Below are positions 8,735-16,949 of a stretch of DNA of 64,000 bases, piece by piece. This DNA is from JBFMFH01 sp964481395 (GTDB lineage Bacteria > Acidobacteriota > Vicinamibacteria > Vicinamibacterales > JAKQTR01), in assembly GCA_964481395.1 (NCBI GenBank), contig CAYZYG010000006.1, forward strand, positions 22,366 to 86,365, given 5' to 3'. The translations under genes and the position numbers were made by a program. The notes under the pieces were generated by a model, which was not told the DNA's origin, made no database searches, and saw only the letters and a program-made list of their open reading frames with translations. Within the stretch, counting starts at the first letter, position 1. Each line of letters opens with the position of its first letter.

Positions 8735-9729
8735 GGAAGCGCGGCCTTCATCCAGGGCGCGGTGTTGTGGAAATTGACCACGGCTCCTCCTGGCGGCACG
8801 AGTGCGTCGCACGCCCGCTGTTCCTCGGATGAGAGCGTCATGTCGAGGACGGGCAGCAACTCCGCCAGATGGGCCGCGGTCCGCGGTCCGACGACCGGAG
8901 CCGTGACGGCCGGCTGGTCCTTGCACCACAGGAGGGCCAGCTGGCCTGGTGTCTTGGTGAACCGCTGCGCCAGCGCGGCGAACGCCCGGCCGACCTCCAG
9001 GCCTCGGGCGGTGACGCGCTCGGCGTAGATGGAGCCCGGCATGGTTCCGGCGCGGGAGTCCTGCGGCACCGGGCCGGGGTGGGCATAGCGCCCCGCCAGG
9101 ACTCCCTGGGCCAGTGGCGCCCAGGGGAGCAGCGCGACGCGGTACCGAAGCGCCAGAGGTACGAGTTCGTTCTCAATCCGGCGGTCGAGCAGGTTGTACG
9201 GAGGCTGCTCGGCGACGTACCGCGCCAGGCCGTACCGTTCGCTCACGGCGAGCGCTTCCATCACCATCCAGGCGGGGTGGGTCGAGCAGCCGACGTAGCG
9301 GACTTTGCCCGCCCGCACGAGGTCGGTCAGGGCCCCGAGCGTCTCGTCCACCGGAACCTCCGGCGAGGGCCGGTGGACCTGATAGAGGTCGATCCAGTCG
9401 GTGGCGAGACGGCGGAGGGACTCGTCACAGGCCCGCAGGATGTGCGCGCGGGAGTTGCCGCCGCGGTTCGGGTCCGAACCCATCGGGTAGTGCACCTTGG
9501 TCGCGAGGAAGACGCGGTCCCGGCGGCCGGCCAGCGCGCGCCCGACGATGCGTTCGCATTCGCCGTCGAGGTACGAGTCGGCGGTGTCCAGGAGGTTGAT
9601 TCCCGCATCCATGGCCGCGTGCACGATCCGGCAGGCCTCCGTTTCGGGGGTGGCGTTGCCGAAGTTGAACGTTCCGAGTGCGACCGGTGCCACACGGACG
9701 CCGGTCCTCCCGAGCAGCCTGTACTCCAT
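8731..9729 (-). CDS. Aldo/keto reductase
   Basis: 332-residue NAD(P)H-dependent reductase of the AKR superfamily (TIM barrel). It starts MEYRLLGRTGVRVAPVALGT; the catalytic Asp/Tyr region is NLLDTADSYLDG and Lys is in VFLATKVHYP; His is in DLYQVHRPSP. The class resembles YajO/YghZ-type reductases that act on sugar aldehydes or small carbonyls. The ATG at 9729 has AGGGAGGG upstream; an in-frame upstream ATG (9825) adds residues without homology. It lies 20 bp after the peroxiredoxin and overlaps the P-loop gene by 4 bp, so all three are likely one transcript. Confidence 0.9.
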   Translation of the reverse strand: MEYRLLGRTGVRVAPVALGTFNFGNATPETEACRIVHAAMDAGINLLDTADSYLDGECERIVGRALAGRRDRVFLATKVHYPMGSDPNRGGNSRAHILRACDESLRRLATDWIDLYQVHRPSPEVPVDETLGALTDLVRAGKVRYVGCSTHPAWMVMEALAVSERYGLARYVAEQPPYNLLDRRIENELVPLALRYRVALLPWAPLAQGVLAGRYAHPGPVPQDSRAGTMPGSIYAERVTARGLEVGRAFAALAQRFTKTPGQLALLWCKDQPAVTAPVVGPRTAAHLAELLPVLDMTLSSEEQRACDALVPPGGAVVNFHNTAPWMKAALP

Positions 9730-9749
9730 TCGCGGCGCCCTCCCTGAGC

Positions 9750-10358
9750 TCAGCCCGACGCCGGCGTTCCGCGGGCCGGTCTCGAGGCCGGCGCCACGAG
9801 CGTGCGGTCGCCCTCGTGTCTCCACGTCGCGGGACAGCTTTCCCCCGCCCGCCGGCTCATGAACACGTTCGCGTGCACCTTGCGCAAGAGTTCGTCGACA
9901 TTCCGCCCGAGGTTGAAGAAGTTGATCTCGCTCGCGAGGAGCCGTCCGTCAGGGCCGATAAGAAACGTCCCTCGCAGGGTGAACCCGGTCGTCTCGTCGT
10001 ACACCCCGAAGAGGCGTCCCACGCGGCCGGCGGGATCCGAACCCATCCTGAACGAAACCCGGGCGAGATCCCGTTCCTGATCCCGCCAGGCCAGGTGCGT
10101 GAACGTCTTGTCCGTGCTGACGGTGACGATGTCGCACCCGAGGCCGAGGAATCGCTCGTGCTGCTCTGCCAGAGCGGCGAGTTCGGACGCTCAGAGCCCT
10201 GTGAAGTCGGCGGGATAGAAGAACAGCACCGTCCAGCGCCCGGCCTCGCGCTGGCCCGCCAGAGAGAACGTCGGGAACTCCCCCGTGGCCGGGTCGTAGG
10301 TCGCGAATTCGAGATCCGGGACGAGGTGTCCCGGTCTGAGAGGCCCCTCGTTCATCAT
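9750..10358 (-). CDS. Predicted selenocysteine-containing 2-Cys peroxiredoxin (AhpC/TSA family)
   Basis: Reading through one in-frame TGA (10191-10193) gives a complete 202-residue peroxiredoxin. The TGA is codon 56 and falls exactly at the peroxidatic cysteine: RWTVLFFYPADFTGL-U-ASELAALAEQH, where homologues have PADFTFVCPTE. Family features continue in the same frame after it: VSTDKTFTHLAW, MGSDPAGRVGRLFGVYD, LRGTFLIGP, and the resolving Cys175 in SCPATW near the C-terminus. There is no other stop. Peroxiredoxins reduce H2O2 and organic peroxides; Sec would speed the reaction. Tandem ATGs at 10358 and 10355 follow GGAGGA; the second has better spacing. It heads the operon with the aldo/keto reductase and P-loop ATPase. 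An automatic caller would split it into two fragments. A nonsense mutation is the alternative, but the position argues against it. Confidence 0.85.
10155..10181 (-). promoter_or_regulatory. Bacterial SECIS-like hairpin after the UGA codon
   Basis: In the mRNA a perfect 5-bp stem GCTCT/AGAGC closes a 3-nt loop GGC (loop at 10170-10168). A lower 4-bp stem CTCG/CGAG encloses it across a small internal loop. The loop begins 20 nt after the UGA and starts with G. Known bacterial SECIS elements lie within the coding region just 3' of UGA, with a small G-containing apical loop at about this distance; this hairpin fits. Binding by SelB is inference. Confidence 0.65.
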
Positions 10359-10478
10359 GGCTCCTCCGGCGCCCCCCTGCGGCCGATGGGCCACTAAGGA
10401 CGCGCGCATCACCATGCTATCGCCGCGACTCTGGTCCGGCAACCGGCCGGTCGACGGCGCAGGTGGGCCTCGGTCGGA

Positions 10479-10484
10479 TATGAT
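10479..10484 (+). promoter_or_regulatory. -10 box TATGAT before the YdjM-like gene
   Basis: TATGAT ends 13 bp before the ATG at 10498, so the leader would be only about 7 nt, with no room for a ribosome site. Confidence 0.4.
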
Positions 10485-10497
10485 GTGAAGTTCAATC

Positions 10498-11601
10498 ATG
10501 GAGCCGCTCGCACACACACTGACGGGCGCGTGCCTGGCAGAAGCCGGTCTGAAGCGCGTCACGCCCCTGGCCACGTCCACCCTGATCATCGCCGCGAACC
10601 TGCCCGACGTCGACGGGACGTGCTATCTGGCCGGTGCGGATCTGGCCTTCGGTTTCCGGCGCGGGTGGACGCACGGCATCCTGGCCTGGGTCGTCCTGCC
10701 TGTCGTCCTGACCGCCGCGATGCTGGCGTTCGATCGTTTCATCCGGCGCCGCAGACGGCCCGACCTGGCTCCCGCTCGAGAAGGGGCGCTGCTCGCCCTG
10801 TCGGTGATCGGCGTGCTGACGCACCCCTTCCTGGACTGGCTGAACAATTACGGCATCCGCCTGCTCATGCCCATCTCGGACCGCTGGTTCTACGGCGACA
10901 CGCTGTTCATCGTGGACCCGTGGCTCTGGGTGATCCTGGGGGGGGCGGTTGCACTTGCGTGGACGCGCTCGAGGCTGGGGATGGCGTTGAGCGCGCTGAC
11001 GGCCGCCGCCATGACCACGCTCATCTGGGGTAATCCGATCGTGCCGGCCTGGGCGCGCGCCACCTGGACCGCCGCGCTGGCCGGCTGGGTCGCCCTGCGC
11101 TGGTGGCTGCCGGCGGAGCGGATCCGCCTGGCCGCCCGCGTGGCGCTCGTGCTGGCCACCGTGTACATCGGCGTCGGCATCGCCGGTACCCGCACCGCCG
11201 AGGCGCGGGTACGGGATCTGGCGCGCGAGCGCGGCTGGAATCTCGACCGCGTCGCCGCGATGCCCCAGCCGGTCGATCCCTTCCGCCGGATCGTCATCGC
11301 CGTCACGCCCCAGCAGTACTGGTTCGTTCCGGTTACCTTGACGCGCCGGGGCACCGGCGATCTGGCGCCCGAGTTCGTTCCGCGCGGCACGTTCGACGGC
11401 GTGGTCGAGGCCGCGCTCAACGCGCCGCGGATCCAGGGGACCCGCCGCTGGCTCAGATTCCCGAGCTACGACGTCCACGCCAGGTCGGACGGGTCGTTTC
11501 AGGTCACCATTCGCGACGCCCGCTTCGCCGCAGGCAACCGCCCCGGCTTCGGCGTCGTGGCCGTGGTCGAACTCGACCGCAACCTGCAGCCGATGGAGTA
11601 A
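10498..11601 (+). CDS. YdjM/DUF457-type membrane-bound metal-dependent hydrolase family protein
   Basis: 367 residues. The family's conserved blocks are present: PLAHTLTGACLAEAG near the start, AANLPDVD, RRGWTHGILAW and THPFLDWLNNYG, all with His/Asp residues thought to bind metal at the membrane. About five or six membrane helices fill the first 230 residues, followed by a soluble C-terminal domain of about 130 residues (WFVPVTLTRRG...), which is longer than E. coli YdjM. The reaction is unknown. Homologues are SOS-regulated in E. coli, but no LexA box is seen here. It is divergent from the selenoprotein operon and ends 3 bp before the aminotransferase gene, so the two probably form an operon. 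Confidence 0.8.
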   Translation: MEPLAHTLTGACLAEAGLKRVTPLATSTLIIAANLPDVDGTCYLAGADLAFGFRRGWTHGILAWVVLPVVLTAAMLAFDRFIRRRRRPDLAPAREGALLALSVIGVLTHPFLDWLNNYGIRLLMPISDRWFYGDTLFIVDPWLWVILGGAVALAWTRSRLGMALSALTAAAMTTLIWGNPIVPAWARATWTAALAGWVALRWWLPAERIRLAARVALVLATVYIGVGIAGTRTAEARVRDLARERGWNLDRVAAMPQPVDPFRRIVIAVTPQQYWFVPVTLTRRGTGDLAPEFVPRGTFDGVVEAALNAPRIQGTRRWLRFPSYDVHARSDGSFQVTIRDARFAAGNRPGFGVVAVVELDRNLQPME

Positions 11602-11604
11602 TCC

Positions 11605-13032
11605 GTGGAGCCGACGTTCACATCCCAGCCCCTGCCTCCGGTCCAACAGGCCTACGACGAGTTCATCACCGCCTGGCCCACGTTCCGCGAGACGAGCGCA
11701 CTCGATGATCTTCGCGCCCGGGAGTACGCGCGGCTCGACCGGGCCGGTCAGGTCTACCTCGACTACACCGGCGGGGGGCTGTATGCCGAGTCCCAGGTCC
11801 AGAAGCACCGCGATCTGCTCGTGTCGACCCTGCTCGGCAATCCTCACTCCGTGAGCCCGGCCTCCCTGGCGGCGACGGACCTCGTCGATCGGGCCCGGCT
11901 CCGCATTCTCCGCTACTTCCAGGCCTCGCCGGACGAGTACACCCTGATCTTCACGGCCAACGCGACGCACGCGCTCAAGCTGGTCGGCGAATCCTACCCG
12001 TTCGGACCGGCAAGCCGTTTCCTGCTGACCTTCGACAACCATAATTCGGTCAACGGCATCCGCGAGTTCCTTCGTGCGAAGGGCGCGTCAGCCACGTACA
12101 TCCCGGTCCTGCCCCCCGACCTCCTGGCCGACGACCAGGAGGTGGCCTCGCACCTGGCGGACCGGGGCGGCGAGGCGCCCGGCCTCTTCGCGTTTCCGGC
12201 CCAGTCCAACTTCTCCGGCGTCCAGCACCCGCTCGAGTGGATCGACCTCGCGCATGCCAGCGGCTGGGACGTCCTTCTGGACGCTGCGGCCTTCGTGCCC
12301 ACGAACCGCCTCGATCTCAGCCGGTGGAAGCCGGATTTCGTTTCGCTGTCGTTCTACAAGATGTTCGGCTACCCGACCGGCTCCGGCGCGCTCATCGCCC
12401 GCCATGCCGCGCTCGAGAAACTGAGGCGCCCCTGGTTCGCGGGCGGCACGATCACGGTCGCCTCCGTGACGGCTGACACTCACTACCTCGCACAGGGGGC
12501 CGCGGCCTTCGAGGACGGGACGCTGGATTACACGGGCATACCGGCCGTCGAGATCGGCGTCGAACACCTCGAGGCCGCGGGCATCGATCGCATCCACGAG
12601 CGCGTCCGGTGTCTTGCCGGGTGGCTCATCGAGAAACTGACGGCGCTGACCCACGCGTCGGGCCGGCCGCTCATCACGCTGTACGGTCCGAGAGCGACCG
12701 ATCGCCGGGGCGGCACCCTGACCATGAACTTCTTCGACGGCACGGGGCTGTTCATCGATCATCAGGAGATCGAGCGTCGCGCGTCGCAGGCCGGAATCTC
12801 GCTCCGGTCGGGGTGCTTCTGCAATCCCGGCGCGGGCGAACTGGCGCTCGGGCTCTCGCACGGAGAACTGCAGACGTGCTTCGCGCGGTCCCACGCGCGG
12901 ATGAGCTACAACGACTTCCGGCGATGCATCGACGGCAAGAGCAGTGGTGCCGTTCGCGTGTCGGCCGGGATCGCCAGCACCTTTGCCGACGCCTATGCCT
13001 TCGTGCGCTTCGCGGAGGGGCTGCTGGAATAG
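11605..13032 (+). CDS. Class V aminotransferase / cysteine desulfurase-like (MOCOS N-domain type)
   Basis: 475-residue fold-type I PLP enzyme. The PLP lysine is Lys252 in FVSLSFYKMFGYPTGSGALI, a sequence typical of the N-terminal domain of molybdenum cofactor sulfurases. GCFCNPGA (Cys404, Cys406) is the equivalent of the persulfide-forming cysteine loop. VYLDYTGGGLY near the start is the usual substrate-entry segment. The enzyme may release sulfur from cysteine for a cofactor, but no C-terminal MOSC domain is fused and none is adjacent. It is not SelA, which has a different active-site region. Start is a GTG 3 bp after the previous stop. It converges on the M48 gene with only 19 bp between. 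Confidence 0.8.
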   Translation: MEPTFTSQPLPPVQQAYDEFITAWPTFRETSALDDLRAREYARLDRAGQVYLDYTGGGLYAESQVQKHRDLLVSTLLGNPHSVSPASLAATDLVDRARLRILRYFQASPDEYTLIFTANATHALKLVGESYPFGPASRFLLTFDNHNSVNGIREFLRAKGASATYIPVLPPDLLADDQEVASHLADRGGEAPGLFAFPAQSNFSGVQHPLEWIDLAHASGWDVLLDAAAFVPTNRLDLSRWKPDFVSLSFYKMFGYPTGSGALIARHAALEKLRRPWFAGGTITVASVTADTHYLAQGAAAFEDGTLDYTGIPAVEIGVEHLEAAGIDRIHERVRCLAGWLIEKLTALTHASGRPLITLYGPRATDRRGGTLTMNFFDGTGLFIDHQEIERRASQAGISLRSGCFCNPGAGELALGLSHGELQTCFARSHARMSYNDFRRCIDGKSSGAVRVSAGIASTFADAYAFVRFAEGLLE

Positions 13033-13051
13033 CGACGACGCGGGGGGGCGC

Positions 13052-14080
13052 TCATCGCCCCTCGCCGGTGTAGTTGTAGGCGATTTCGCGCTCGAGATTG
13101 CGGATGCGGGCCGATGCCTGCGAATGCTCGCCGAGGAAGAAATTCACGATCCCGTTCTGGTCGCCGTACTTCTCCCTGAACTTCGCCCAGAGCCTCGGCC
13201 CGGAGCGCACGTCGTACCCGCCCTCGTAGGCGTACCGCAGCCCGACGCGATCGGCCTGATCCTCGAGATTGCGGCTGTACCCGTTCCGGAGCGTCATGGC
13301 GGTCACCAGGCTCGCGATGGCCACCGCCGCCTTCGTCTTCTCGTTCTCCGTCGCCACCTCGGTCGCGACGATCGCGCCCAGCGCGAGCAACTGGCCCCAC
13401 ATCGCGCGCTTGAACTCGCGTCGTGAGTGCTCGTGCGTGTAGTGCGCCAACTCGTGCCCGATCACGATGGCCACTTCATCATCGCTCAGGTCGTTGAGCA
13501 GGCCCGTGAACACCCAGATGGCCCCGTTTCCCATGGCCATCGCGTTCCAGTCCTTGGTGTCCACCACGTGCACGCGAAGAGCCCCGGGCGTGAGGTACGG
13601 CGGCGTCACGCGCCGGACGATCGTCTGGACCCGATCGACGTCGGGCCCCTCGCGCACCAAGCGGCCGATCACCTTGCGCCCGCCCTCATCGTCCGCCTCG
13701 TAGACGCGGCCCGCCTGCAGCCACTGCGCCTCCATCGCGTCGGTGGTCTGGAGGATGTCGGATTCGAACGCAGCATTGCCGTTGGGCTTCGCCTCGACGG
13801 CCTCGAGCTGAATGACGCCGTCCCGGAGGCGAACCCCTGACGCCTCGATCTCGAAGCCGAGGGGAATCGAGTCGAAGCCGGCGATCCCCTTGCCCTTGAC
13901 CTTGGTCGCCGTGGTCGCGCGCAGGCGCTGGCCGTCGACGATGAGCAGATCGCCCCGCCGCCACTCGGCGTAGCCCGACACCTTCTCCTTTCGGACCGCC
14001 TGACCGCCGAGGTCCGTCGCGCCGAGGCAGAGCCCCGTGCCGACGACGAGAGTCCACGCGAGGATTCGTGAGGTATTCAT
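13052..14080 (-). CDS. Secreted M48 family zinc metallopeptidase
   Basis: 342 residues with a signal peptide (ILAWTLVVGTGLCLG). The zinc site HELAH is at residues 209-213 (VIGHELAHYTHEHS), and the third ligand is the Glu in NLEDQADRVG. The N-terminal 120 residues precede the M48 core and carry a beta-rich domain (KEKVSGYAEWRRGDLLIVDG) not found in E. coli LoiP/BepA. M48 proteins of this kind work in envelope quality control. The ATG at 14080 follows GGAGG with 6-nt spacing. It is 35 bp downstream of the secreted repeat protein and probably co-transcribed with it. Confidence 0.88.
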   Translation of the reverse strand: MNTSRILAWTLVVGTGLCLGATDLGGQAVRKEKVSGYAEWRRGDLLIVDGQRLRATTATKVKGKGIAGFDSIPLGFEIEASGVRLRDGVIQLEAVEAKPNGNAAFESDILQTTDAMEAQWLQAGRVYEADDEGGRKVIGRLVREGPDVDRVQTIVRRVTPPYLTPGALRVHVVDTKDWNAMAMGNGAIWVFTGLLNDLSDDEVAIVIGHELAHYTHEHSRREFKRAMWGQLLALGAIVATEVATENEKTKAAVAIASLVTAMTLRNGYSRNLEDQADRVGLRYAYEGGYDVRSGPRLWAKFREKYGDQNGIVNFFLGEHSQASARIRNLEREIAYNYTGEGR

Positions 14081-14115
14081 GACGGCCTCCGGGGAGGACC
14101 TGCCGAACGGCTCGG

Positions 14116-14844
14116 CTACCTCCGCGAGGCCGCCCAGGTTCCCTGCAGTTCGCCCGTGTTGTAGTCCACGATGCCGACCAGCCTGCCGTCCTTCAATTGG
14201 GCCCCCATCGACACCGGTTCGCCGCCGACGTACGGGAAGGTGATCGTCAGGGTGCCGTCCTTCCAGTTCCCGCCGCTGAGCGGGACCTTGCCCATGGCCG
14301 ACTCGATGTCGCCGGTGATGGCGTCGCCGGACAGCTTCAGCGTCAAGGTGAACGGCATCGCCTGCCCCTGGACGTCCACCTCGCCGGCCCACACGCCGGA
14401 GATCGGGTCGTCCGCCGCGACGGAGGGCGCGCCGCCCTGCCTTCCGACGGCGAACGTGCCGGACATCTCCCCAAGTGTCCAGGTGCCCTCGATGCGGTCG
14501 CCGGCGACCTTGCCGCTCATCACGCCCGCCATCCCGCCGGAGTCGATCGTGAGGGTCAGCGTGTCCCCATCCAGCGCGCCGCCGACGATGCTGAGCTGGG
14601 CCGCCTGCGCGTCGACGAGTCCCGTGAAGCGACCGTCCGCGTACTTCAGATCAACGCGCAGTGACAGTGGGCTTCCATCGGGCCCGACAGCGGTGCCTTC
14701 GTAAGAGCCCGCCACCGCCTCTGGCTTCTGCGTCGCTCCGGCGCTGGGACCCGACTGGCGCGCCGCCGGCGACGCCGTGGCTCCAAACACGAACACTGCT
14801 GCCAGCGCCACCGCCCGTCTGCCGAGCCGACCACCACTCTCCAT
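14116..14844 (-). CDS. Secreted protein with two beta-rich tandem repeats, unknown function
   Basis: 242 residues. A signal peptide (AVALAAVFVFGATASPAA) precedes two repeats of about 90 residues: the first from GSYEGTAVGPDG to GTWTLGEMSGTF, the second from SGVWAGEVDVQG to GELQGTW. Each repeat begins G-x-[YW]-x-G and ends GTW, a lipocalin/beta-barrel-like pattern found in many secreted Acidobacteriota proteins. No catalytic residues are evident. The ATG at 14844 has a strong AGGAGG ribosome site. It is first in a unit with the M48 peptidase, so it may be a substrate or partner of the peptidase (inference). Confidence 0.75.
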   Translation of the reverse strand: MESGGRLGRRAVALAAVFVFGATASPAARQSGPSAGATQKPEAVAGSYEGTAVGPDGSPLSLRVDLKYADGRFTGLVDAQAAQLSIVGGALDGDTLTLTIDSGGMAGVMSGKVAGDRIEGTWTLGEMSGTFAVGRQGGAPSVAADDPISGVWAGEVDVQGQAMPFTLTLKLSGDAITGDIESAMGKVPLSGGNWKDGTLTITFPYVGGEPVSMGAQLKDGRLVGIVDYNTGELQGTWAASRR

Positions 14845-14930
14845 GACGCGCCTCCTGGTCGCGCGAACGCCCTCCGCGCACGCGCGTCCCATTCTACCCC
14901 CGCTCACTGGGCCCGTCTGTGCCCTTCGTC

Positions 14931-15003
14931 AGGATCGTCATTCCGGGGCCGCGTAGCGGAACACCGAATCCAGCCGTGGATTCCCGCTCCCGCGAGAATG
15001 ACG
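14931..15003. repeat. Dispersed palindromic element, family A copy 2
   Basis: Begins AGGATCGTCATTCCGG and ends GAGAATGACG, closely matching 4655-4726 in the same orientation. It lies between the ABC permease and the secreted repeat protein. Confidence 0.75.
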
Positions 15004-15024
15004 TCAGAAGGATTACGGTCCTGC

Positions 15025-15762
15025 CTACTCCAGCACGAGCCTTGACCGCCGGAACCGCGCCAGCACGGCGGCGAGCAGGACCAGATCGAGGACGGCGAGG
15101 ACGCTGGCGGCCGCCACCAGAATGCCCGTGACTCCGACGCTCATCACGGTGGCCCCCAGCCGGGACTGGGCGCCCTCCGGCAGCATCTGGACGCCGAACA
15201 CCGGAACGAAGATCAACAGAAGGATGGCGACGTTCAGGGACTGCGCCGCCTGGCGGACGGTCGGGGCCCGTAACGACACGAGCACGCCCGCGGTCGCGGC
15301 AAGCCCCGCGCCCAGCAGGGCCAGAACCGGCGCCCCGATCGCGAGGTGCGGCGCGAACAGCAGCAGGCCTCCCCCCAGTTCCGCGACGTTGACGGTGACG
15401 AGGCTCAGGCCCAGCATGGCCAGCACCAGACCCCATCCGTAGGTGACCGCTGCCGCCAGCTTGCCGACCAGAATCGCGCGGTCTGGAAGCCGGCTGGCTA
15501 GAAGCGTCTCGAGCGTATGCCGTTCCCGCTCGCCGGCGAACGAATCGGCCACCACTCCCGCCACCAGCATCAGGGGCAGCCACGCCCAGTAGAACAGCGG
15601 CGCGGCCGACTCCACCCACGCACGGCCCGTCTGGTATGGAAGGAACACGCCGAAGATCGCCAGCATGATCAGCAGGCTGACGCGCCCGCCCCTGAGCAGG
15701 CCACCCGCCCACAGCAGTTCCTTCCATTCCTTCCACATGACGGTGAGGATGTCGCGCGTCAC
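15025..15762 (-). CDS. ABC-2 type transporter permease
   Basis: 245 residues with six hydrophobic helices and no soluble domain of note. A short amphipathic N-terminus (ILTVMWKEWKELLW) precedes helix 1, and an ERERHTLETLLA segment between helices 2 and 3 matches the coupling region of ABC-2 permeases (NatB/CcmB type). It begins with GTG overlapping the ATPase stop in GTGA (15759-15762), so the two subunits are translationally coupled. The exported substrate is unknown. Confidence 0.85.
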   Translation of the reverse strand: MTRDILTVMWKEWKELLWAGGLLRGGRVSLLIMLAIFGVFLPYQTGRAWVESAAPLFYWAWLPLMLVAGVVADSFAGERERHTLETLLASRLPDRAILVGKLAAAVTYGWGLVLAMLGLSLVTVNVAELGGGLLLFAPHLAIGAPVLALLGAGLAATAGVLVSLRAPTVRQAAQSLNVAILLLIFVPVFGVQMLPEGAQSRLGATVMSVGVTGILVAAASVLAVLDLVLLAAVLARFRRSRLVLE

Positions 15763-16691
15763 GCCTGTTCCTCCTCCATCATCGTGAGGAACACGTCCTC
15801 CAGGGTGTTGCGGTCCTTGCGCGCCTCTTCGACGCAGGCGCCTGCCTGCACGAGCAGGGCGATGACGGGGGCGAGCTCCGACTGGCGGCCCAAGCCCAGC
15901 ACCAGACGTCCGTTCCGCACCTCCGCGCGCTCGACACCCGGCTGCGCCGCCACCCTCGCCACCATGGCCTCATCGAAGCCCCGGCCGGTAATCTCCGCAC
16001 GCACCGCGTGGCGCGATCGAATCTCGTCGGGGTGCCCCACCGCCAGCAGCCTCCCCTGTTTGATGACCGCGACGCGCCCGCACAGCCGCTCGGCTTCGGC
16101 GAGGTTGTGCGTCGTGAGGAAGACCGTGACGCCCTCCCGGCCGGCCAGGGCGCTGAGGTCTTCCCGGAGGGCTGCCGCCGCCACCGGGTCGAGGCCCGCG
16201 GTCGGCTCGTCGAGGAACAGGAGCGCCGGCCGGTGCAGGAGCGCCCGCGCCACCGCGAGTTTCTGTTTCATTCCGCGGCTCCACTGACCGACCGCCTCGC
16301 GGCGGCGCTCCCAGAGATCGAGCGGGGTGAGAAGTTCGCGGATACGTGCGTCGCGTGCCGAGCGATCCAGCCCCCAGACGCGCGCATAGAATCCCAGGTT
16401 GTCCTCGGCGCTGAGACGTTCATAGAGCCCCGTCTGCTCGAGCAGGGCGCCGCACCGGCTCCTGATGTGGTCGCCACCACTGAGGGTGTCGGCCCCCAGC
16501 ACGTGTGCGCGGCCCCGAGTCGGCTCCAGCAGACCCAGCAGCAGGCGGATCATGGTCGTCTTGCCCGCGCCGTTCGGTCCCAGGAAACCGAACACGATGC
16601 CTCTCGGGACATCGAGGTCGATGCCGTCGATGGCCTGGATCGTGCCGAAGGTACGCGACAGCCCCTGCGTTCGAATGATGGGTTCCGTCAT
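15759..16691 (-). CDS. ABC transporter ATPase (ABC-2 exporter)
   Basis: 310 residues. Walker A is GPNGAGKTT (about 38-46), the signature is QWSRGMKQK, and Walker B is ALLFLDEPTAGLDP, with the switch His in FLTTHNLAEAE. The C-terminal 80 residues are the usual DrrA/CcmA-type regulatory extension. It energises the six-helix permease encoded by the overlapping downstream gene. It is transcribed divergently from the Aas-like gene. Confidence 0.92.
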   Translation of the reverse strand: MTEPIIRTQGLSRTFGTIQAIDGIDLDVPRGIVFGFLGPNGAGKTTMIRLLLGLLEPTRGRAHVLGADTLSGGDHIRSRCGALLEQTGLYERLSAEDNLGFYARVWGLDRSARDARIRELLTPLDLWERRREAVGQWSRGMKQKLAVARALLHRPALLFLDEPTAGLDPVAAAALREDLSALAGREGVTVFLTTHNLAEAERLCGRVAVIKQGRLLAVGHPDEIRSRHAVRAEITGRGFDEAMVARVAAQPGVERAEVRNGRLVLGLGRQSELAPVIALLVQAGACVEEARKDRNTLEDVFLTMMEEEQA

Positions 16692-16803
16692 GGTCGGGAC
16701 CGGGCGACGCGCCGCCGGGCCGCCCGACCCCGATCATAGCCGCTCAGCGCGTCCTGCAGAAGCCACCGTGTCGGCCTTGCGTCCAGCCCGGAGAGAAGAG
16801 TAC

Positions 16804-16935
16804 GTTCTAGCGAGGCTCCGCCTCGCTAGAACACAGTGTTTCGTTGCCCGGCCTACGGCGGGGCGTAGACGTCTTGAAGGCCGTTGTGAAACGTGACTCA
16901 TCTGCAACGGATCTTGGCCTTCAAGACGTCTAGGC
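16804..16935. repeat. Dispersed palindromic element, family B copy 1
   Basis: Contains a perfect 13-bp inverted repeat with a 3-nt loop (GTTCTAGCGAGGC, TCC, GCCTCGCTAGAAC; 16804-16832). A second perfect 17-bp inverted repeat follows, TAGACGTCTTGAAGGCC at 16866-16882 and its complement at 16916-16932, with a 33-bp spacer. A related copy is at 58173-58279. The right arm ends 14 bp before the ribosome site of the Aas-like gene, so the element overlaps that gene's leader or promoter. Confidence 0.7.
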
Positions 16936-16949
16936 ACGCCCAGGAGACC

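Noticed and set aside
9750..10358. Peroxiredoxin as a pseudogene broken by a nonsense codon
   Set aside because: The TGA is at the catalytic Cys, the frame is intact after it, and a SECIS-like hairpin follows. Read-through as selenocysteine explains all three; it remains the main alternative only if the genome lacks Sec machinery.
11605..13032. Class V aminotransferase as SelA, since a selenoprotein is nearby
   Set aside because: Active-site regions (SFYKMFGYPTG, GCFCNPGA) are those of the cysteine desulfurase/MOCOS group.
16893..16949. Extended N-terminus of the Aas-like protein from GTG at 16893
   Set aside because: This part is inside the palindromic repeat; the ATG at 16950 has a proper ribosome site.
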